Of a stretch of DNA of 64,000 nucleotides, positions 8,901 through 15,346 are shown piece by piece. Under the pieces are notes generated by a model. It searched no databases. It was not told where the DNA came from and was given only the letters and a program-made list of their open reading frames with translations. The DNA lies in contig JAOABP010000007.1 of the NCBI GenBank assembly GCA_026418295.1, forward strand, positions 39,163 through 103,162. Direction: 5' to 3'. The translations under genes and the position numbers were made by a program. This DNA is from Caldifarciminota bacterium. Lineage in GTDB: Bacteria; Hydrothermota; Tepidihabitantia; Tepidihabitantales; Tepidihabitantaceae. Numbering within the stretch: the first letter of the stretch is position 1; every line of letters starts with the position of its first letter.

Positions 8901-11412
8901 CCGCACGACTGGCAGTTTCAGTATCAACATTCATGATCTGGCGGTCCAAGGAATTAACAATCCGGGTGCCCAAGTTGATTCCGGGGCGCTGGTACCGGTG
9001 CAGGTGGTAGTTGCCAATCTGGGGTCGGTTCAGGAGAATGCCAAGGTGTATGTACGCATCGGCAGTTACTACCGGGATTCGGCACAGGTACTGCTGAACA
9101 GTGGTGCCGTGGAGCAGGTAGATCTTCCTTCCTGGCGGGTGAATGCCCCACGCGGTCCTGTGACAGTATTGTGTTCAACTTATGTCTACAACGACATTAA
9201 TCGGGCAAATGATACGCTAAGTCTTAGAACGACGGTGGTGGTGCATGATGTCGGGACGGTTGCGATTGTGACACCTGCCGGGACGGTCGACTCCGGCAGT
9301 GTTATTCTCCCCCGTGCCCGGATCAGAAACTACAGTTCTGTGCCCGAGAACTTCAGCTGCCGGTTTACAATTTCTGACGGTTATATTGCCCAGATTACAG
9401 TTAATCTGCCTGCGAGTGCCGAATCGGTGATCACCTTCCCGGCATGGCATGCAAATACACCGGGAAGTTTTGCTACCCGCTGTTCCACTATCCTCAGTTC
9501 AGATCAGAATCCGGGAAATAATCTGGCTACCGGTTCGGTTCAGGTGGTAGGGACCGATGTTGGCGTAGTGGCGATTGTAGCGCCAGTCGGACAGGTAGAC
9601 CCTGGTCCGGTAACCCCGATTATCCGAGTGGGGAACTTCTCCAGCGTCCCCAAGAGTTTCATGAGTTATCTCCGGCTCACCCGATTAGGAGATACGATTC
9701 CCGTATTTTCCGATTCTCTGCTGGTCGCCAATCTGCCGATGGATTCGGTCCGCGATGTTACTTTTGGAACCTGGAACGCAACCGGAGGCAGGTATGTAGT
9801 GCGCTGTTCGGTGGGGCTCGGAGACCGGAATCCGGTGAACGACACTCTGAGTGGGTTCTGTCAGGTGGTGACTCATGATGTGGCAGTGGTTGCGCTGATA
9901 CCTCAGGGCGAAATGCGTCCGATGACAGTGGCGCCGATCGTGCGGGTGCGTAACCTGGGTGATGTAAGTGAAAACTGCCTTGTTCAGCTGACGGTCGTGG
10001 ATACGGTCAGCGGCAATATCGCTTACGCCGACTCTGCGTCGGCAGAGGCACTGGCACCAGGTGAGGTCCGGGAGGTACGGTTGCCATCCTGGTCGGCAAC
10101 AGTTGGTTATTACCGGTTGACCGGACTGGTGGTTGTGAATGGTGACATCAACCCGGCGAATGATACATTTATTGCGAAACTGAAGGTTTCTCCGGGTGCA
10201 ATCGGCTGGTTGCGCCGGCCTGATGTTCCAGCGGGCAGCGGTCCGGTGAAGGCGGGGGGCGCTCTGGCGGCGATTGAGACCGATTCGATGTTTGTATTTG
10301 CGCTTAAGGGCAATAAGACCAGGGAGTTCTATAAATATGATGCCTCAATTGGGGTCTGGCGGACATTACCTCAGATACCCGCCGGTCCGTCCGGTAAGCC
10401 GGTGAACAAGGGGGGTGCGCTCTGTTCTGACGGTGAACGGTATGTCTATGCCACCAAAGGCAACAACACGCTGGAGTTCTGGCGGTTTGATGTGCTGAGT
10501 AACACCTGGGAGCAGCTGCCCGATGTCCCGGCCGGTGCCAAGGAGCTCAAGGGTGGAACCGGGCTGGCGTTTGTCTCCAGAGGTGATACCGCGGAGGTCT
10601 ATCTGCTGAAGGGTTCCAATACCCTTGAGTTCTACGTCTATTCGGTTACTGCCAATCAATGGTATCCACGGGCGCAGGCGCCGATCGGCGGGGCGGCCAA
10701 GAAGTTCAAGTCCGGTTCAGCGCTGTGTGCGCACGGAAATGATCGGCTATTTGCGATCAAGTCCACAGTTAATGAGTTCTATGAGTATTCAATCGGGGAA
10801 GACCGCTGGATTCAGAGAGCCAGCGTACCCGACTACTCATCTTCAGGCAAGCGATCGCGCTGCAAGGACGGTTGCGGACTGACGAGTGACGGGGTAAATA
10901 CACTTTATGCACTCACCGGTGGCAATCGGGATTTCTTCTACTGCTATAATGTCGCCAATAACAGCTGGTTTGAGCTGGCACCGATGCCGCCCGGTCCGGC
11001 GGGCAAGCGGGTGAAGGCGGGAGGCGCAGTTACCTTCCTGCACAAACAGGTCTGGGCGCTGCGTGGTAACTCAACGAACGAGTTTTATGTCTATGTTCCG
11101 GACACAATGAGTCTGTTCCGCACCCCGCCGGTCCGTTCGGCTGCGGCCGGAGCCGGTCCGGTCCGGCCTGCGGTTGCCGGCGTTCGGGTTACACCCAATC
11201 CGGCGGACCGGGAGCTGTGGTTTGTCAATACCAGCCGGCTGCCGGCAACGGTGGAGCTGTTCTCAACTGCGGGGCAGATGGTGCTGGCGGTGAAAGTACC
11301 TGCGGGCGGGTGCTACCGGGTGGATGCAGCCGGGCTGCCTGCCGGGATCTACCTTGCCCGGTTTGTTGAGGATCAGAGGGGCCGCACTGGCAAGCTGATC
11401 ATCCAGCACTGA
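5941..11412 (+). CDS. Secreted C25 (gingipain-like) cysteine peptidase with CARDB repeats, kelch-like module and T9SS sorting domain
   Basis: This 1823-aa protein starts with a signal peptide (about 1-22) and a propeptide-like region. The peptidase C25 domain (about 230-590) has the catalytic pair His453 (MVGHGN) and Cys489 (SIACYPG), the same order and similar spacing as gingipains, plus GGD and GWGTPP motifs. Seven CARDB-type beta-sandwich repeats of about 95 residues (about 685-1415), most starting D-[VLA]-[GA] and ending 'PGND' or 'PAND', form a stalk. A kelch-like module (about 1420-1720) repeats 'ALKGN.T.EFY.YD'. A C-terminal sorting domain begins VTPNPADREL. Expected role: a cell-surface or released protease. 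The ATG has a strong SD and a consensus promoter 175 nt upstream; a terminator follows. Confidence 0.88.
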   Translation: MRRNVFVIILFGLSAGYLFGAGWSASFQFRPNSFSVQTLERDGQTFTIINPERNAVPEHSNLQIDYVRETGKPILPCWSFILLIPQGMKVGQVRVTEDGVTSIKAEYPPYPAQPPVPVSASELPPLVFPEREIYQGTQPWPGERYWISPVGIKSGFRLVNIVIYPVRYDPVNGSYLISQNLRVEIEYEPDPTAEFASLTGKQLKLFSAAVKSIVINPEDVSRYAPQERSADFGTYDYVIITNSTLEPYFQPLLNWRRRLGYSGIIRTTSWINSNYSGRDLPEKIRNFIRDYFNNYGTMWVLLGGDTAVVPARRARATCAGEIGNIPCDLYYVDLQYSWDSNNDNIFGQYGVDTTDLYYDLYVGRASVDDTNQVKTFVNKVITHESNPPTDYLRRILLVSGYLWSGYDETQSNDSIANITPSGWSDVYIENPGNTTMVRDSLNHGFQFCHMVGHGNDYGIYHNSTAYYSTSVISGHNNGSRVGLINSIACYPGNFEYNDCLAEASHNCATGGALSVIMNSRYGWGTPPVLGPSEQLDIRFYDYFFNHDTMPIALTHAESKEVYRGWANGGDGAWRWCYFELNYFGDPLQLMYENVPAQLNASFSNPINIGIQNFTVTVTSGSNPVSQALVCVWKGSEVYERNYTNASGQVTFTINPTTSGYMYVTASKPNYLPDLDSCQVVASRLDVGVSRIITPSGTVDYGTTLNPTAVIRNYLAVPVANVPIRFTIAGGYTANEIISQIGGNDSAIVQFTQWTAAPAGNLVVKCSTMLAGDTFPNNDYLTGSVFVRYRDAGAVSITIPATVDSGTVVYPVATVRNYGNTNETFNVRLVIAGTSYNQTRMKTLASGAIDTVNFPAWTALERGGHTVRCSTQLSGDNNPGNDLITANTFVRVRDVGCTQIISPVGNIDSVPTIPVRAKVRNFGNTSESFTLKFRINGPVNWSDQASVNNLAPGDSVVVNFNDWACGPRGSYATVCSTEFSGDMRPGNDRTTGSFSINIHDLAVQGINNPGAQVDSGALVPVQVVVANLGSVQENAKVYVRIGSYYRDSAQVLLNSGAVEQVDLPSWRVNAPRGPVTVLCSTYVYNDINRANDTLSLRTTVVVHDVGTVAIVTPAGTVDSGSVILPRARIRNYSSVPENFSCRFTISDGYIAQITVNLPASAESVITFPAWHANTPGSFATRCSTILSSDQNPGNNLATGSVQVVGTDVGVVAIVAPVGQVDPGPVTPIIRVGNFSSVPKSFMSYLRLTRLGDTIPVFSDSLLVANLPMDSVRDVTFGTWNATGGRYVVRCSVGLGDRNPVNDTLSGFCQVVTHDVAVVALIPQGEMRPMTVAPIVRVRNLGDVSENCLVQLTVVDTVSGNIAYADSASAEALAPGEVREVRLPSWSATVGYYRLTGLVVVNGDINPANDTFIAKLKVSPGAIGWLRRPDVPAGSGPVKAGGALAAIETDSMFVFALKGNKTREFYKYDASIGVWRTLPQIPAGPSGKPVNKGGALCSDGERYVYATKGNNTLEFWRFDVLSNTWEQLPDVPAGAKELKGGTGLAFVSRGDTAEVYLLKGSNTLEFYVYSVTANQWYPRAQAPIGGAAKKFKSGSALCAHGNDRLFAIKSTVNEFYEYSIGEDRWIQRASVPDYSSSGKRSRCKDGCGLTSDGVNTLYALTGGNRDFFYCYNVANNSWFELAPMPPGPAGKRVKAGGAVTFLHKQVWALRGNSTNEFYVYVPDTMSLFRTPPVRSAAAGAGPVRPAVAGVRVTPNPADRELWFVNTSRLPATVELFSTAGQMVLAVKVPAGGCYRVDAAGLPAGIYLARFVEDQRGRTGKLIIQH

Positions 11413-11424
11413 TCCGGGAGAAAA

Positions 11425-11464
11425 GAAAAACGGGGGCACCTTTCCGGTGCCCCCGAATTTTTTG
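11425..11464. terminator. Bidirectional intrinsic terminator
   Basis: A perfect 10-bp stem CGGGGGCACC/GGTGCCCCCG (11431-11440 with 11446-11455) with loop TTTCC is flanked by AAAAGAAAAA on the left and AATTTTTT on the right. It can therefore stop both the protease transcript and the convergent hutH transcript. Confidence 0.9.
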
Positions 11465-11475
11465 CGCTGGTTTTC

Positions 11476-12999
11476 CTATTCCAGCGGTCCGATTGCGGAC
11501 TCTACCACGCTGAGCAGTTCACCGGAGCGGACCAGTTCGGTGAGCCGGTTGATGTCATACTGCAGGGGGCGGTCCTCTTCCAGTTTGGGCACGGTGCGGC
11601 GGATGAGTTCATAGGCGACCTGAGTGCCCGTGCCCAGTTTGAGCGGCTTGCGAAACTCAACCGCTTGGGCACCGCTGAGGAGTTCAATTGCAATCACGAA
11701 CCAGGCATTTTCCAGAATCTGGCTTGTCTTGCGTGCCGAGGTAAAGGACATGGAGACAAAGTCCTCCTGATCCGCAGCTGCCGGAATTGAACCGGTGGCG
11801 GCGGGTGCGGAAAGAATCCGGTTTTCGCAGATGAGCATGCCCTGAGTATACTGGGTCAGCATCAGTCCGGAGAACATTCCGGCACCTTTGGTAAGAAAGG
11901 CAGGCAATCCGACTGATAGGTTACGGTTCAGGAGCCGGTTTGTGCGCCGTTCTGACAAGACCGCAATCATCGTTATGCTCGAGCCGACCAGATCCAGTGC
12001 CAGTGCCAAGGGCGTGCCCTGAAAATTGGCACCGGTGAGATAAGCCTGATCATCGGGAAAGAACAGCGGGTTGTCGCCAACCCCATTCAATTCCGTTTCG
12101 AACATCTGTTTTGCCCAGTTCAATGCATCACGGGCACCGCCGACTACCTGCGGGGTTGAGCGCAGGGAATAGGCATCCTGTACCTTCTTGCCCGGCTGAC
12201 GGAGCATTTCCGAATTTTCGGTCAGGCGCCGGATGTTTTTTGCGGAAGTGATGGCACCGGGATAACCGCGTGCCTTGTGAATCCGTTCATCATATGCAGC
12301 CATATTGGCGTTGAGTACTTCGAGAGTCAGTGCTGCAGCAATCTCCGAGGTTTTAAGGAACCGGTCAGTGTCAAACAGCTGGAGTGCACCCCAGCCGGCA
12401 GTCATATTTGAACCGTTGATCGTAGCCAAGCCATCGCGAGCTTCAAACTGAATTGGCTCAATACCCGCAGCCCGAAGCGCCTCAGCACCGCTCAACCGCT
12501 TTCCCTGATAGAACGCCTCGCCCTCCCCCAGCAGCACGAGGGCCATCTGGCTCATCGGTGAAAGGTCACCGCAGGCACCGACCGAGCCCCGGTCAAACAC
12601 CACTGGTGTCACACCCCGGTTGAGCATGGCAATCAGAGTTTCCACTACTTTGAGCCGGATGCCGGAGTTGCCGTTGGCAAGGACATTGATCCGGGAGCAG
12701 ATGGCAGCCCGTACCACCTCTTCAGGTAGCGGGTCGCCACAGCCGGCAGAATGGGAATAAACCAGATAGCGCTGAAACTGCCGGGTCTGTTCCGGTGTAA
12801 GAATTACTTCAGACAGCTCCCCGATGCCGGTGGTGATGCCATACATTACAGCACGGGCAGCGATTTTGTCCTCCACAAACTGCCGGCAGCGGGTAATTCG
12901 TTCACGGGCAGCTGGTGTGAGTTCTACCGGCTCACGGTTCCGTGCCACCCGTACCAAGTCTTCAATCTTCAGTGTTTTGCCGTCCAGCATTACTGCCAT
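11476..12999 (-). CDS. hutH: Histidine ammonia-lyase-like MIO enzyme with Ala-Cys-Gly triad
   Basis: This 507-aa protein matches histidine ammonia-lyase in length and motifs: YGITTGIGEL near residue 53, the histidine-selective SHSAG segment near 82, GSVGACGDLSP, and NGSNMT. These enzymes deaminate L-histidine to urocanate with an MIO cofactor formed from an internal Ala-Ser-Gly. Here the triad is Ala142-Cys143-Gly144; the codon is TGC (12571-12573 on the plus strand, read as complement). No other hut genes are nearby. The gene follows the Mut7-C gene without a gap and has a GGAGG SD, so the two form an operon. A closely related aromatic lyase or mutase is the main alternative. Confidence 0.85.
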   Translation of the reverse strand: MAVMLDGKTLKIEDLVRVARNREPVELTPAARERITRCRQFVEDKIAARAVMYGITTGIGELSEVILTPEQTRQFQRYLVYSHSAGCGDPLPEEVVRAAICSRINVLANGNSGIRLKVVETLIAMLNRGVTPVVFDRGSVGACGDLSPMSQMALVLLGEGEAFYQGKRLSGAEALRAAGIEPIQFEARDGLATINGSNMTAGWGALQLFDTDRFLKTSEIAAALTLEVLNANMAAYDERIHKARGYPGAITSAKNIRRLTENSEMLRQPGKKVQDAYSLRSTPQVVGGARDALNWAKQMFETELNGVGDNPLFFPDDQAYLTGANFQGTPLALALDLVGSSITMIAVLSERRTNRLLNRNLSVGLPAFLTKGAGMFSGLMLTQYTQGMLICENRILSAPAATGSIPAAADQEDFVSMSFTSARKTSQILENAWFVIAIELLSGAQAVEFRKPLKLGTGTQVAYELIRRTVPKLEEDRPLQYDINRLTELVRSGELLSVVESAIGPLE

Positions 13000-13467
13000 T
13001 TATTTTCCTCCCTGTTTGAGCATTTTCTGTACATGACTGCCGGGCCAGAACACGCGCTGACACTGTGGGCAGCGCCGGAAATCGTTATGAATCTGATAGA
13101 TATAGAATGGCACCGCCGGTCGTGCCTGGTCCCGGTTGATTTTCTTTAATACTTCATTACAGACCGGGCAGCGAGACAGAGCCTGAGATTCGCTACGGGG
13201 TTTTTCCGGCTGGATGCCCAGCACCTGCCGGACTTCTTCCAGCTGCCGGTCGGTATTTTCGCTTTCCAGAAGCAGAACATCGGGCAGACCTTTGAGTTTC
13301 TGATGCCGGGTAAGAAACAGGCGCCGGTCTGCCTTTGCCCGACGATAAGCCTGCAGACCCCGGACACCAGGTTCATAGCGGACGTCCAGACCAAGGAGCC
13401 GGAGACGCCGGGCAAGTCTGCCCAGCATGACATCACAGAAAAGGCGGGGATGGTTATCAGACTTCAT
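13000..13467 (-). CDS. Mut7-C (DUF82) PIN-like domain protein with zinc ribbon
   Basis: A 155-aa protein of the Mut7-C family (COG1656). The start FCDVMLGRLARRLRLLGLD is the family signature, followed by LTRHQKL where relatives usually have LTRD. A C-terminal zinc ribbon has two Cys pairs (CPVC about 112-115 and CPQC about 140-143) and ends WPGSHVQKM. Members are predicted RNases. The first Asp is kept, but the acidic cluster usually seen around residues 30-40 and the Asp of LTRD are absent, so nuclease activity is doubtful. The start codon lies 9 nt after a -10 box with no SD, implying a leaderless message shared with hutH. Confidence 0.78.
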   Translation of the reverse strand: MKSDNHPRLFCDVMLGRLARRLRLLGLDVRYEPGVRGLQAYRRAKADRRLFLTRHQKLKGLPDVLLLESENTDRQLEEVRQVLGIQPEKPRSESQALSRCPVCNEVLKKINRDQARPAVPFYIYQIHNDFRRCPQCQRVFWPGSHVQKMLKQGGK

Positions 13468-13476
13468 TACCGGATA

Positions 13477-13504
13477 AATTTAATCATCAGGAGATATAAA
13501 TCAA
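13477..13504 (-). promoter_or_regulatory. Promoter of the Mut7-C/hutH operon, leaderless type
   Basis: On the minus strand, TTGATT (13504-13499), a 16-nt spacer and TAAATT (13482-13477); only 9 nt separate it from the ATG at 13467. No SD is present. Confidence 0.55.
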
Positions 13505-13737
13505 GGTCAGCAGGCGTGAAGCAGAAAAGGTGGTTAAGGATTGGGAGGCGATGGCACCTTTCCCCTTTCCTTTATTCTGGAAGTAACCCTAGGGTGAACC
13601 CCTTAAATCCGGCGGTTGAGGCGGCGTCAGGTCAGTAACTTCATGTATTTCCACGTGTTGGTTTAAAATGGAGATTCCGGGCATCGGCTGAAATGTAAAT
13701 TTTGATCTCTAGAGCAGCAAATTATATATATTAATTG
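13505..13737. other. Intergenic region between divergent promoters
   Basis: No gene is recognised here. The stretch lies between the promoters of the Mut7-C/hutH operon and thyX. It contains a 10-bp perfect palindrome ACCCTAGGGT (13586-13595) that could be an operator, and an AT-rich segment just before the thyX -35 box. Confidence 0.4.
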
Positions 13738-13765
13738 TTGACAATTCCAAATTTGTGCATATTCT
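13738..13765 (+). promoter_or_regulatory. Promoter of thyX, leaderless type
   Basis: TTGACA (13738-13743), a 16-nt spacer and TATTCT (13760-13765); the ATG follows after 9 nt without any SD. The predicted transcription start is within about 2-4 nt of the start codon. Confidence 0.7.
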
Positions 13766-13774
13766 CTGAACAGT

Positions 13775-15346
13775 ATGAAGGTCAGACTTGCAGGATTCAA
13801 TATTGAGCAGGAGCTGATTCAGAGTCTGGGCAAGAACCGGCGGATAGTTCCGACACCGGAGACGATCGCAGCTGCCTATGCCCGGATCAGCCGGAGTCCC
13901 AAGCCGGTTGATACCCTGCGCAGCGAGGCGCGCCGGGAGTTGAAAAAAGCACGCCAGTCAAATCAGACCATTGTGTTTGAGATGGGTCATCATTCCATTG
14001 CCGAGCATGCGGTTTTCAACTTTGATCTTGAAGATCTGTCCCGACTGGCGGTGGAGGCGGTTGAGCATCACCGGCTGGCATCGTTTACCGAACGTTCCCA
14101 GCGGTATGTGAAGCTTGAAAATCAGTATATAGTGCCGGAGGAGATCAGAAACTCGGAACTGCTGGATGATTATCTGAATCTGATGCGGGTCCAGTTTGAA
14201 GCCTACGGCAGGTTGCTGGAGCGGTTGAAGGAGTATTTTGCCCAGACCCGTCCCGAACTCAAAGAGCAGCCTGATCGGCTGGAGAATATGGCAAAGGAGG
14301 ACGCCCGGTATATCACACCGCTGGCGACGCAGACCCAGCTGGGGATGACGGTCAACGCCCGCACGCTTGAGTATATGATCCGGCGTCTGGCAGCCAGTGA
14401 ACTGGCAGAGATGCGGGGATTGGCACAGGCACTTTATGAGCAGGCGGAGGCGGCGGCGCCGTCCCTGCTTGTCTTTACCGGTCCGACTGAATATGAGAAA
14501 AATACCTATACCAGGCTGGGGGAGTTCGCCCAGAGTTTTATGACTCGGCCCTTTCCGCGCCGGCCCAGGAACCTGATTGCGATGTCCGCGTCAGATGTGG
14601 TGCTGGTGGATTATACTCAGAACGCGGATAATAAACTGCTGGCAGCACTTCTGCACTCAACCTCCCGGGCAACCTTTGCCGAGTGCCTCTCCCGTTCGGA
14701 AAAGCAGACGCTGGCACGTAAGAAGGAAATCTTCAAGCTTGCCTGTCAGGATCTGCAGGCGTATGATGCGGTACTGCGGGAGTTCGAGCATCTGTATGTA
14801 ACCTTTGAACTGGTGATTTCGGCTGCCTGCTTTGCCCAGCTCAAGCGGCACCGGCTGACAACGATTACCGCCCAGCCCTATGATCCGGATCTGGGCTGGA
14901 CAATTCCGGTATCGATCGCTGAGCTCAAGGAGCACAAGAGTTTCAAGGAGGTGCTGAGTCTGACTGAGGAGGTTTATGATAAGATTGCGGCGGTCAATCC
15001 GGCAGCGGCCCAGTATGTGCTTACCAACTCCCATCAGCGCCGGGTGCTTTTAACTCTGAATGCGCGTGAACTTTACCATCTGTCCCGTCTGCGCCAGGAC
15101 AGCTCGGCGCAGTGGGATATCCGGGATATTGTGAGTCGGATGGTGGAACAGGCGCGGAATGTGATGCCTCTGACACTGCTTCTCGCTGGCGGAAAGGATG
15201 GCTATGCCCGCGTTTATCAGGAGCTTTTTGGTTATGAGCCGAAGGTTACCAGACTGGAACTGCCCAGGCCGCGACAGTTGCCGCGGAGCAACAGTAACCA
15301 GAACAGCACCCGAAGGAGGAATAATAATGAACATCAGCAGTCATGA
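13775..15346 (+). CDS. thyX: Tandem ThyX-type flavin-dependent thymidylate synthase
   Basis: At 523 aa this is about twice the usual ThyX length of 220-250 aa and appears to be two ThyX-fold domains in tandem. The N-terminal copy has GHHSIAEH (71-78) and the ThyX signature HHRLASFTERSQR (98-110; classic form RHR..S.NE.S.R). The C-terminal copy has RHR (358-360) but lacks the E.S.R part; it retains NARELYHLSRLR and AQWDIR, the usual nucleotide-binding end. ThyX methylates dUMP to dTMP using methylene-tetrahydrofolate and FAD. A normal ThyX is a homotetramer with composite sites, so two half-sites on one chain are plausible. Translation appears leaderless. Confidence 0.82.
   Translation: MKVRLAGFNIEQELIQSLGKNRRIVPTPETIAAAYARISRSPKPVDTLRSEARRELKKARQSNQTIVFEMGHHSIAEHAVFNFDLEDLSRLAVEAVEHHRLASFTERSQRYVKLENQYIVPEEIRNSELLDDYLNLMRVQFEAYGRLLERLKEYFAQTRPELKEQPDRLENMAKEDARYITPLATQTQLGMTVNARTLEYMIRRLAASELAEMRGLAQALYEQAEAAAPSLLVFTGPTEYEKNTYTRLGEFAQSFMTRPFPRRPRNLIAMSASDVVLVDYTQNADNKLLAALLHSTSRATFAECLSRSEKQTLARKKEIFKLACQDLQAYDAVLREFEHLYVTFELVISAACFAQLKRHRLTTITAQPYDPDLGWTIPVSIAELKEHKSFKEVLSLTEEVYDKIAAVNPAAAQYVLTNSHQRRVLLTLNARELYHLSRLRQDSSAQWDIRDIVSRMVEQARNVMPLTLLLAGGKDGYARVYQELFGYEPKVTRLELPRPRQLPRSNSNQNSTRRRNNNEHQQS

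Noticed and set aside
8545..8973. A minus-strand frame of 142 codons inside the CARDB repeats
   Set aside because: Artefact of repeated, codon-biased coding sequence on the other strand.
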